Source: an uncultured Collinsella sp.
Lineage (GTDB): Bacteria; Actinomycetota; Coriobacteriia; Coriobacteriales; Coriobacteriaceae
DNA length: 19,698 nt
Assembly: GCA_900556705.1 (NCBI GenBank)
Contig: USPT01000005.1
Coordinates: 1-19,698 of the forward strand
Reading direction: 5' to 3'
Shown here: positions 1 to 7,850 of the stretch, one piece after another
Numbering within the stretch: position 1 is the stretch's first letter
How the letters are laid out: the number at the start of each line of letters is the position of its first letter
The notes under the pieces: model-generated
The model's input: the letters and a program-made list of their open reading frames with translations, nothing else
Database searches by the model: none
What the model was told of the DNA's origin: nothing
Position numbers and translations under genes: made by a program

Positions 1-1610
1 TCTGCGTGCTGTCCATGGGCTTTACCGCCATCGCCATGCTGCTGTGCGAGTACGCTGGCCTGGTGGCACCGCACCGTCAGAAGGGCGCCGCCAACGCCAA
101 GCGCATGCTGCTCACCAACCTGCTCGTCGCCGTGCTGTGCCTGGGCGGTGTGACCGCACACGTCACGCTCATCGACTACTACAACACCCTCGGCATCACC
201 GTCTACACCTGGCGCCCGCTCGAGAGCTACTGGCGCGAGGGCTACCTGCCCGCTTTCATTAGCGCAGCGCAGTCCATCAAGCCGCCCAAACCCGCCGACT
301 ACTCCGTCGACGATGCCAAGGCCACGCTCAAAAAGTACGCCAAGGCCTACGACAAGTCCGACGCGGCCAAGAGCGACGAGCGCGCCGCCGCCCAGGAGCA
401 GTTCGACAGCGAGAAGCCCACGGTCATCGCCATCATGAACGAGACGTTCTCGGATCTGTCGATCTACCAGAACATGCGCGCCGGCTACGAGGGTCCGCAG
501 TACTTTAAGAGCCTGTCCAACTGCCTCAGCCGCGGCAAGCTCTACGTGAGCGCCTACGGCGGCGGCACCGCCAATACCGAGTTTGAGTTTATGACCGGCA
601 ACTCCATGGCCAACCTGGGCTCGGGCGTGTACCCCTACACCATCTACAACATGGAAACGACCGGGAACCTGGCAGAGCAGTTCAAATCGCTCGGCTATTC
701 CACCACGGCTATGCACCCCAATCACGCAACCAACTGGAACCGCGAGAACGTCTACAAGGACTTTGGCTTTGACCAGTTCCTGTCCATCAACGATTTCCAG
801 GGAGCCGACACCTTGCGCGGCATGGTGACCGACCAGGCTACCTACGACAAGATTCTTGAGCTGCTCGACCAGAACGCCGATCCGCAGTTTATCTTCGACG
901 TGACCATGCAGAACCACTCGGGCTACGATACGGGTCTGCTGCCGGTCGATAAGCAGATGCACCTGAATATCGACACGACCGATCTGGATGCCAAGACCGT
1001 CGAGGACGGCACGCTCTCCGATGTCGACGAGTATGCCTCGTGCATCGAGCAGTCCGACCAGGCGCTTCGCTACTTCCTCAACGCCCTGAGCAAGCTCGAC
1101 CGTAAGGTAGTCGTGGTGTTCTGGGGCGACCACCAGCCGTTCTTCCCGTCCAAGTTCAACGACAAGTGGTTTACCGGCGAGGACGATGCCACGCACCAGG
1201 AACGTCTGTGGCAGACCGACTACATCATCTGGGCCAACTACGACGTTGCCGGCTGCGACCAGACGAGCGAGGTCGACGACCTGTCCACCAACTACCTGTC
1301 CACGCAGCTTATGCAGCTGATCGGCGCACCGCTGACCGACTACCAGAAAGCGCACATGACGCTGCGCGAGTCGCTGCCCGCCATCAACTCGGTGGGCTAC
1401 GAGGACGCCAGCCTGCGCTGGGCGCTTTCCTCCAACGTCACCGGTGACGATGCCGCCGCCGCAGCCGCCACCAAGGCGCGCGAAGATTACGCCAAGATGC
1501 AGTACTACGAGATGTTCCGCGACGGCAAGAACGTGTACACCGAGCACTTCCAGACCGAGGCCAACGAGACCGACCCCAACTTGGCACCGGGTACGACCAA
1601 GATCAAGTAG
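1..1610 (+). CDS. LTA synthase family (sulfatase-fold) membrane enzyme, 5' truncated by window
   Basis: The frame is open to the window edge (first full codon at position 3), so the N-terminus lies outside; 535 codons are visible including the partial lead. Numbering from the GTG at position 6, residues 1-20 and about 34-57 are hydrophobic and look like the last membrane segments. An extracellular alkaline-phosphatase/sulfatase-type domain follows from about 138. Family landmarks are NETFSD (145-150, metal-binding Glu), GGGTANTEFEFMTG (185-198, with T188 the probable catalytic Thr), HSG (304-306) and FWGDHQPFF (372-380, metal-binding Asp/His). Known members transfer glycerol-phosphate or related groups from phosphatidylglycerol to envelope polymers; the exact substrate here cannot be read from sequence. 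The C-terminus is an Ala-rich, charged tail ending in TAG. A long palindromic element 27 nt downstream may act as terminator. Family call is firm; role in true LTA synthesis is inference. Confidence 0.88.
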   Translation, partial: CVLSMGFTAIAMLLCEYAGLVAPHRQKGAANAKRMLLTNLLVAVLCLGGVTAHVTLIDYYNTLGITVYTWRPLESYWREGYLPAFISAAQSIKPPKPADYSVDDAKATLKKYAKAYDKSDAAKSDERAAAQEQFDSEKPTVIAIMNETFSDLSIYQNMRAGYEGPQYFKSLSNCLSRGKLYVSAYGGGTANTEFEFMTGNSMANLGSGVYPYTIYNMETTGNLAEQFKSLGYSTTAMHPNHATNWNRENVYKDFGFDQFLSINDFQGADTLRGMVTDQATYDKILELLDQNADPQFIFDVTMQNHSGYDTGLLPVDKQMHLNIDTTDLDAKTVEDGTLSDVDEYASCIEQSDQALRYFLNALSKLDRKVVVVFWGDHQPFFPSKFNDKWFTGEDDATHQERLWQTDYIIWANYDVAGCDQTSEVDDLSTNYLSTQLMQLIGAPLTDYQKAHMTLRESLPAINSVGYEDASLRWALSSNVTGDDAAAAAATKAREDYAKMQYYEMFRDGKNVYTEHFQTEANETDPNLAPGTTKIK

Positions 1611-1637
1611 CGACCAGCTGCGAGTTCATAACTGAAA

Positions 1638-1767
1638 CGTCTGTCCGGGCGGAGGTATGTAAGGTTCCCTGCTCGGACAGTCCTGCGCAAGACGGAGGCC
1701 ACATTAAGTGGCCCCCTTTGCGTGCGGAACTCGCGATGAACCTTATATGCCTCCGCCCGGACAGACG
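1638..1767 (+). repeat. Long palindromic element LPE1 (29-bp arms around a folded core)
   Basis: The left arm (1638-1666) begins CGTCTGTCCGGGCGGAGG. The right arm (1739-1767) is its reverse complement with two mismatches. The 72-nt core between them holds an inner hairpin, GGCCAC-ATTAA-GTGGCC, near 1697-1713. The same core occurs in reverse orientation at 7031-7101 with about five differences, one set of which lies in the inner stem. It sits between two converging genes, so a terminator-like role is possible, but there is no clean U-run. The element family is not one I can name. Confidence 0.8.
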
Positions 1768-1821
1768 CCCTGATGTTGGGGCGTGGCTTGTCTTGGGTGT
1801 ATCGCCGAACATATATAAGTT

Positions 1822-1858
1822 GAAGGCCACGTTATGTGGCCTTCTTTGTTTGCGGAAA
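1822..1858 (+). repeat. Partial LPE core (hairpin plus right flank), arms missing
   Basis: GAAGGCCAC-GTTAT-GTGGCCTTC followed by TTTGTTTGCGGAA matches the inner hairpin and right core flank of LPE1 and LPE2, without the long arms. It runs straight into the first unit of the hairpin array that follows, sharing the GCGGAA bases. It looks like a decayed or truncated copy. Confidence 0.6.
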
Positions 1859-2208
1859 GTGTGTCCCGGAATTCTTGTCTGGAATGGGATGCAGTTTCCG
1901 CTTGGGACCTGATTGGGAAAGTGTGTCCCACTATTCAGCTGGATTCCGGGATGTATTTTCCGGTTGAGGCTCGTTGGGAAAGTGCGTCCCACTTTGGGGG
2001 CTGATTCTGGGACGTGGTTTCCGGTTGGCTCTCATTGGGAAAGTTCATCCCATTTCTCGGCCTAATTATGGGACGCAGTTTCCCGTTGAGGATCCTTTGG
2101 GAAAGTGCGTCCCAGTCTGGGCGCTCAAACTGGGATGGATTTTCCGGATGAGGGCTTGACGGAAAATGTGTCCCGTTCCGGGCGCTAATTGTGGGATGCA
2201 GTTTCCGC
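1853..2208 (+). repeat. Hairpin repeat array A: six units of about 61 bp
   Basis: Units start near 1854, 1915, 1976, 2037, 2099 and 2160. Each has the form GGGAAAGTGCGTCCCA, a spacer of about 15 nt, TGGGATGCATTTTCCG (with variation), then a linker of about 13 nt. The two boxes are reverse complements of each other, so every unit can fold as a hairpin with 14-16 bp arms. Units are diverged, more so in spacers than boxes. Array B upstream of the surface-protein gene is built the same way in the same orientation. Short open frames across the array are accidental. Confidence 0.85.
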
Positions 2209-2230
2209 TTGCGGAGTCTCCACTCAACAG

Positions 2231-2267
2231 AAAACCCGGGTGGCCTGTTTTTGGCTACCCGGGTTTT
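2231..2267 (-). terminator. Intrinsic terminator of the surface-protein gene (possibly bidirectional)
   Basis: AAAACCCGGGTGGCC, a 7-nt loop, then GGCTACCCGGGTTTTT gives a 15-bp stem with one G-U-type pair. Read on the minus strand the stem ends in a TTTT tract, 27 nt after the surface-protein stop codon. The plus strand also ends in T's, so it could stop transcription in both directions. Confidence 0.85.
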
Positions 2268-2294
2268 TGGGTTGTCGATATGTTCGACTGGCTA

Positions 2295-5200
2295 CTAGTG
2301 GGTCTTGCGGCGCTTGATCAGCATGATGAGGGTTATCACTACGAGCGTTGCTCCCGCTGCTGCTGCGGTGGCGACTAGGGCGAATGTTTGGTCGCCGGTG
2401 TTTGCGAGGTTCTTCGCTGTGGTCGTAGTCTTGACCTTGGTGTCGGTCTTAGCTCCGTTGTCGGACTTGGGCTTGTCCGGGTTCGTCGGGGCCTCAGGAG
2501 TCTCGGGGTCCTTTGAGCCTTCGGAATCGGTTGGGCCGGCGGTGTTTACCAGCGTATGGTCCAGAAACTTCTTGGCGCCCGCACTTGCCTGTGAGAACAG
2601 GCGGCGCGTGCGGATCGGGGTGGCGTTCACCGTTGTGAGCGCCGTCTCCTCGGCCTCGATATTCACGAGCGTCGTGCCGGTGTCGAGGCCCACGTCGTTG
2701 TATCCCACGTGGCAGTAATACTGCGCACCGTCATCGTCTGCGGTCAGGTCAATCTCGAGCTTTGAGGCCGTTCCAGCCGCAAGGTTGCCATCGGCACCCA
2801 CGAGCTTAAACTCTGTCTCGCCGCGGCCCTTGCGGTACCACATATAGGTCGGTGCCAGCCCTGTTTCGCTATCGTCGGCACCGAGTTGCTTCACATGGCC
2901 AATCGCCGAGAGCGTCAGGTGGCTTCCCGCCGTGCGCTCAACCGAAGAGTCGTATCCAAGATCCGCATCCGCCGCAGGTCCGCTCACGGTCATCGTCATG
3001 CCATCGGGCATGGTCTTGACCGTGATGATTGCCGAGCGAATACCTGTTTCGGTCGTGGATCCATTCTTAACGGCGGCGATGGCGAATCGATACTCCGTAT
3101 TGGGCTGCAGCCCATCCCACTTGAGCGAGGTCTGCGTGTTGTCGGCAATCTTCCAGCTATTGACGACCGCATCCGCCGCATTGCTCTGCAGCATGCTCAC
3201 GCCGTAGCTAAAGCCACTCTTGTTTGCGAGTACATCGTCCCAGCTAAACGTAACGCTGGTCGAATCGACGGCGTTTGCCGTAAAGCCCGTCACGGCCGGC
3301 GCGTCGGGCATCTCGACGTCCTTAACGTCATAGCCCACGATCCAGAACTGGTCGGTGTCCTTGGTGCCGAGCTTGTCGCCCGAGTCTGCCTCGAACTTGT
3401 CGACATCCACCGCGTTGACGCCCAGACGCCACACAAAACCGTACTTGCCCTGCGCGGCCTCGGGCAGGTTGTCGACGGTGCCGCCGTATTCGGTCGATTC
3501 ACTCGAGGAGTTACCCGTAGTAAAGCCGGCGTTGGCACCAAAGCACAGACCGCCAAACAACTCGTGCTTTGCGAGCTTCGCGCCCATGACAACGCTGCCG
3601 TTCAGCGTCAAGCCGAGCTCGAGCTCCTGCTCCTTGCCCTCCTCGACTTCGATGGTCTGCTCAATGCTCGCCCCCGACTGCGCGGCGGCGCCGTTAAACC
3701 CATCGTGCGTGTAGGCGCGCGTTACGCCAGGCTTGCCCAGGCCAAAGGAATCCCCAACGGGAGTCTCGCCGTTGAGCGTCGTTTGATAGGTTCCGGGTTC
3801 TCCCGACCGGTTGGTCAAAAAGTAGCTGAGCGGCGTCATATTGTGCTGTTTGGCAATGCGGTCATAGGCCTCGACATTAACGACCGAGGTCTGCGCGCCG
3901 AGCGACACGGGCGCCGCCATCACGCCCTTGCCACCAGTTTCCTCATTTTCGATCTCATACTCGTAATAGACCATCGGAATCGTGTAGAGCACGGCCTTGT
4001 CACCCTCGCCGGCATGCGACTCATAGCTTACGCTTGCGCTGACCGTGCGCTCGCTCCGGTAGTCATAGCATCCCTCGGCGGCAAAATCGACTGAAGCATT
4101 CATCGCGACCAGGGGCGGACCGGTCTGCACCTCGACGGCAACGCCCAACTCGGCGCCAATGGTATAGCCCTGGGATGTCCCCGTGCCCTTTTCCTCTCCG
4201 TATGACGTGCCGCCCAACACCAGATAGCCGTATGCCTGCTCCAGATCCTCAACATAGGGCGCATCCTGCAGCACGGCAAGCACGCGCGGGTTGGTATAGA
4301 CCTTGTAGCGGTCCTTGTACGTGATCTTGACGCTGTCGTTGTCGACATCGGGCAGCGAGAGCGAGATAAATGTGCCGTAGGTAGTGCCGCGACGGTTGCT
4401 CTCGCTAATCACCTGCTCCTCGCCGCGGCGCACCTTTCCGTTCTCGTCGAGCGAAAAATGCGAGGCGGTCATCCAATAGTAGTCATCGTTCTTGCGCAGG
4501 TCCTCGTCGCGGTGCTTGCCCACCACGGCGATAAAGCTCTCGTTATAGCGGTCCGAACCCGAGACGCTGCCCGCCTTGACGTCGCTGATCCACACCTGCT
4601 CTATACCCTTGTGGTCATGCTTGTTGCTGCTGTTGTATTGCTGACCGCTCATGCTCATGGTTCCGACCATGGACCCCAAGCCCTGAGCCCCGCTCTGTGC
4701 CGTGTTGCAGGCAAAGTCGCGGAACACATCGCCGCCCACGAGCACCTCGTCGACCGCCAGCTGCTCGGACAGGCCGTCAAGGTTGGCAGTGGCAAGGGCA
4801 ATAGGCGCCAAGGTGCACGGATAGCGCTTATCCTGAGCGCTATCCTTCCATGCGCTGTTGGGCACATGCATCAGCCCATAGGAGGCGAGGAGCCCGTCTC
4901 TGTATTCCTTGCAATCGGAAAGCTTGAACTCGCCAGACTCCGAGTCAAAATACGCGTAGCGGTACAGCGCGCCGTACAGCCCCTTGCTGCCGTCAGAAGC
5001 GCCGTAATCAAAAGCGCTGCGTTGCCAGTCATAGCCCGCAAGAATAAGGCCCGTGACGGTTTCACCCGTCTTCTTTCCTTCTTCATCGTAGGCGGCAAAC
5101 GTGCCGAACGTCGCATTCGCAGCGACCATGGTCTTGCCGTTCGCGGAGAGGGAGATTGCGCCCGCGTCGCCCAGAGCATCGACATGGACGAGCGCACCCT

Positions 5201-6371
5201 TGGATGCATCCCACGAAAACAGCTCGCAATGCGTCGACTTATCAATATTCTTCTTGCCGTAGGGTGCCGAGACCACGATGGCGAGGTCATCGCAAAAATC
5301 GCGATCGAGGTCGCCGGCCGCTAGCGAAACGACAGGAGCTGACTGAAGCTGCGTCCAGGAGTCGTTCCCGCCCTTGTTGTGCGTGGTGTAGTCCGCGGCG
5401 TTACCGGCATCGATCTTGACGACGCTTTGCTTCCAGTTGCCGCCCCCCAAGTCATACATGTCGACTACAGCCTTGCGCACGCCGTTCTCGTCGACATAGC
5501 AGCCCGCGTAGACAAAAAGCTCGTCGACGCCGTCGCCATCGACATCGCCCGCCTCGACATCAAAGACGGCGTCGTGCTCTTGCAGGTAACCGGCATCCAG
5601 GTACTTAAAACGGCCTTCGTACATCATATTAGTGTTGACCGTCACCGGCAGGTGTGTGTCGAGAGTGCGCGTACGCCCGTTGCTAAACGAGTAGAGGACC
5701 AGCTCAACCTTTCCGGCGTATGACTTGCCGTCAATCGTCGTGGAGGAACTGTCGCCGTAGGCACGGAGCTCGGCAACGCGGCTCTTTTTGCCCGTGCTGG
5801 CGTCGCTGCAGAACTCAACACTCGTGGCGTGAATGCCCGAGAAACCGTTGTTGTCGTTGGCGAGTACTGTTGAGGACTCATTGTTGCTTAGGTACGACCA
5901 GGTGCCGCCACCGTAGTCGCTATGCTTGTAGAGATCGCTGTTCGTATCGAAGTTGTTGACGTTTTGCCAGAACTTTGCGGCGCCCCACACACTTCCATAG
6001 CCATCGGTGAGTTTGCTGCTGCCGCCAATGTCACCGCGCTCGACGTTCTCGAGCTTGTCGCGCAGAGTGTAGCGATTGCCATGGCTACCGTTAGCTGCCA
6101 TATAGACCTCGCTGCGCGTGGCAAACGTCGTGGGGGTATCAGTGGAATAGGGGCCAACGGTATCGGCCGGAATGTCCTCGCTCGTGCCCAGACCCAGGGC
6201 TTGATAATCCTGCTCGGTCATATCGGTGATTGCGGGCGCGTCTGCCGCCTAGGCAACCTGGGGCGTGGCCGTGAAGCAGGCGACGCTCGTGGCGATCAAC
6301 GCAGCAAGCGCCGCCGTCCCAACAAGCGGGATTTTCGACAGCCTACGGATACGGGGGTGTGGAACGTACAT
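2295..6371 (-). pseudogene. Sortase-anchored surface protein with FG-GAP-like, FnIII and Ig-like domains; in-frame TAG in the signal peptide
   Basis: An ATG at 6371 preceded by GAGG opens a classical signal peptide: basic MYVPHPRIRRLSKIP, then a hydrophobic stretch, then TPQVA. Codon 41 (6249-6251) is TAG, and the same frame then continues without a break for over 1,300 codons to a TAG at 2295. Counting the stop, the full frame is 1,358 codons. Landmarks, numbered from the Met at 6221: Ca-binding FG-GAP/VCBS-like motifs EAGDVDGDGVDEL (about 223-235) and AAGDLDRDFCDDLA (about 301-314); a fibronectin type III domain around 970-1065; an Ig-like domain with YYCHVGYND near 1150-1180; then a Pro/Thr/Lys linker and the sorting signal LANTG (1272-1276), a hydrophobic segment and KRRKTH. 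The Met at 6221 has no ribosome-binding site and would lack a signal peptide. Other genes here (the LTA-family gene, cysE) end in TAG, so TAG is a real stop. Probable recent nonsense allele; a sequencing error or readthrough cannot be excluded. Ligand unknown. Confidence 0.8.
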
Positions 6372-6386
6372 GAGGGACCTCGCTTT

Positions 6387-6476
6387 ATTCGAGTGGAGTG
6401 GACTCATTTTTGCAAATGATACATCCGATGCCCGATATCACGTGTCTCATTTTCGCCAACGGCGTGTCTCATTTTT
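6387..6476 (-). promoter_or_regulatory. Probable promoter region of the surface-protein gene with phased CTCATTTTT boxes
   Basis: On the minus strand TTGCAA (6415-6410), 17 nt, then TCGAAT (6392-6387) is a weak sigma-70-like match upstream of the ATG at 6371. The box [AT]CTCATTTTT recurs (plus-strand reading) at about 6402, 6445 and 6467, spaced 43 and 22 nt, close to whole helical turns. The two distal copies share CGTGTCTCATTTT. These could be regulator sites. The promoter itself is a weak call. Confidence 0.3.
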
Positions 6477-6493
6477 GAGAATCCGAGATGCCG

Positions 6494-6960
6494 CGGAAAT
6501 CTTATCCCAGCTCAAAGGCCATTTCTGGGATGTATTTTCCGTCGAGTGCCTCATCGGGAAACTGCATCCCATTTCAAGCGTCGATTCTGGGACGCACTTT
6601 CCCCTTAGACCCTCAACCGGAAACCGCATCCCACTTTGAGCGCAAATTCCGGGATGCATTTTCCGCTTGAGCCTCATTGGGAAACGGCGTCCCACTTTGA
6701 GGGCTGATTGTGGGATGCATTTTCCGGTTTTGCTCTCATTGGGAAAATGCATCCCGTTTCTTGACCGAATAATGGGACGCAATTTCCCGTTGGAGCGCCT
6801 TTGGGAAAGTGTGTCCCACTTCGACCGCCCAGAGTGGGATGCACTTTCCGCAAAGCACCTCAACGGGAAACTACGTCCCATTCCAAAGGCAAATTCCGGG
6901 ACGCATTTTTCGAAAGCCTGCCCATCCGGAAAGCCCGTCCCACTTTGGACGCATCCGGGC
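6494..6960 (+). repeat. Hairpin repeat array B: seven units plus a partial eighth, about 62-bp period
   Basis: Units start near 6494, 6556, 6618, 6679, 6741, 6803, 6865 and 6927; the last lacks its second box. Box structure matches array A (GGGAAA..GTCCCA, spacer, TGGGATGCATTTTCCG). Several units match array A units in order: for example, the unit at 6679 shares the spacer GGGCTGATT and linker GCTCTCATT with the unit at 1976. The unit at 6741 shares the TTTCCCGTTG variant box and CCTTT linker end with the unit at 2037. It lies upstream of the surface-protein gene, in the same orientation as array A. Confidence 0.85.
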
Positions 6961-7001
6961 ACGGAACCATCGACCTATCAGGCCTCCCATCAATAAAGAG
7001 G

Positions 7002-7130
7002 CGTCCTCCCGGGCGTCGGGGCACGAAGTTCATCGCGAGTTCCGCACGCAAAGAAGGCCACTTAATGTGGCCTTCGTCTTGCGCAGGACTGTAGAGCAGG
7101 GAACTTCGTGCCCCGACGCCCGGGAGGACG
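7002..7130 (-). repeat. Long palindromic element LPE2, inverted relative to LPE1
   Basis: The arms at 7002-7030 and 7102-7130 are perfect 29-bp reverse complements (left begins CGTCCTCCCGGGCGTCGGGG). The 71-nt core is the reverse complement of the LPE1 core with about five differences, including the inner hairpin AAGGCCAC-TTAAT-GTGGCCTT. The arms differ from LPE1 at 12 of 29 positions yet are fully self-complementary. It lies 42 nt beyond the flavodoxin stop codon and could end that transcript. Confidence 0.82.
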
Positions 7131-7172
7131 TTTCATTTAGAAAGATGGACCGACCGCCGTCAGCGATGGGAG

Positions 7173-7730
7173 CTACTCGCCCAGCACGGCCTTCTTGGCC
7201 GCCGCCGCCATGTTGTCCAGATCATCCTTGGTGGGGTGATCCTTTGCGGCAACCCAGTTGTCGAGCAGCATCTTAAATCGGGCGTTGTCGGGATCTTGCT
7301 CGAGCATGGCCTCGTAGCGCTGCTTGACCGCGGGACCCATCTTGCCCTGGCACATCGCCCAGCCCGCCAGCTCGGCATCATCGGCCAAATTGGAGGTCAC
7401 GCGATCGATAATCTGCTGGTAATAGCTCTGATCAGCACCAAAACCGCAGGTACCAAACAGAAAGACGCGCTTGCCGTGCAAGGCGGAGAGCAACGCCGCG
7501 ACCGAAGGCGTGCATGCGCCCTTGTCGCACCAAAAGCCAACGAGCACCGTATCGGCAGCGCAGGCGCCCTGCGCCTCGAGCGCAACCTGATCTGCATCCG
7601 CATCGTCGCTCAACGCCGCGGCATGGACAAACTCAACGCCCGCAGCCTGCAGAGTGCGCTTGATCGCGCCCGAAACCATCCTGGTATTACCGCTCTTGCT
7701 GTTGACCACCAAAGAGCATGTCATAGTCAC
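7173..7730 (-). CDS. Flavodoxin-like (FMN-binding fold) protein
   Basis: A 185-residue protein starting MTMTCSLVVNSKSGNTRMV. SKSGNTRM is the FMN phosphate-binding loop typical of flavodoxins, placed right after the first beta strand. Later ADTVLVGFWCDKGACTP and RVFLFGTCGFGAD match the strand-loop segments that hold the flavin ring. The C-terminal third is helical and charged, more than a minimal flavodoxin needs. Members of this family carry electrons or act as small flavin reductases; the partner is not evident here. The GTG at 7730 is chosen because GGGGGA lies 10 nt upstream; an ATG two codons on (7724) is the main alternative. It is transcribed in the same direction as the ABC exporter upstream but separated by 120 nt with its own candidate control region. 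Family call is good, function open. Confidence 0.8.
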   Translation of the reverse strand: MTMTCSLVVNSKSGNTRMVSGAIKRTLQAAGVEFVHAAALSDDADADQVALEAQGACAADTVLVGFWCDKGACTPSVAALLSALHGKRVFLFGTCGFGADQSYYQQIIDRVTSNLADDAELAGWAMCQGKMGPAVKQRYEAMLEQDPDNARFKMLLDNWVAAKDHPTKDDLDNMAAAAKKAVLGE

Positions 7731-7759
7731 GTTGCTCGTTTCCCCCAAAACTAAAGCCA

Positions 7760-7795
7760 CTAATGCAATTTATTAGATGAATATCTTAGTACTAA
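7760..7795 (-). promoter_or_regulatory. Candidate operator/promoter of the flavodoxin gene
   Basis: An AT-rich island in GC-rich DNA carries two palindromes: CTAATGCAATTTATTAG (7760-7776, mirrored outer five bases) and TTAGTACTAA (7786-7795, perfect). On the minus strand TTAGTA, 17 nt, TAAATT could serve as -35/-10. Weak but distinctive. Confidence 0.35.
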
Positions 7796-7850
7796 CGTGA
7801 CAGATGTAAACCACCGTCTGTCGATTGATTAATTTGCACCACGGGCTTGC

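Noticed and set aside
1974..2159. Small repetitive proteins (MGKCVPLW-type) read through the hairpin arrays
   Set aside because: Unit lengths of 61-62 bp shift the frame from unit to unit, there are no ribosome sites, and similar frames appear on both strands.
1853..2208. CRISPR array
   Set aside because: Units are diverged inverted-repeat hairpins with equally diverged spacers; there is no identical direct repeat of 23-40 nt and no cas gene. The same holds for 6494-6960.
2886..4094. Long plus-strand ORF opposite the surface-protein gene, and similar ones at 8556-9839, 13165-14403 and 16071-17192
   Set aside because: Shadow frames of GC-rich genes: Arg/His/Ala-rich, no domains, no ribosome sites; one even runs through the tRNA.
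6249..6251. TAG recoded as an amino acid (for example pyrrolysine)
   Set aside because: Several genes here end in TAG, and nothing near the codon suggests a recoding element.
7801..7850. Terminator after the ABC operon
   Set aside because: Only a 6-bp GACAGA/TCTGTC stem with a long loop and no U-run.
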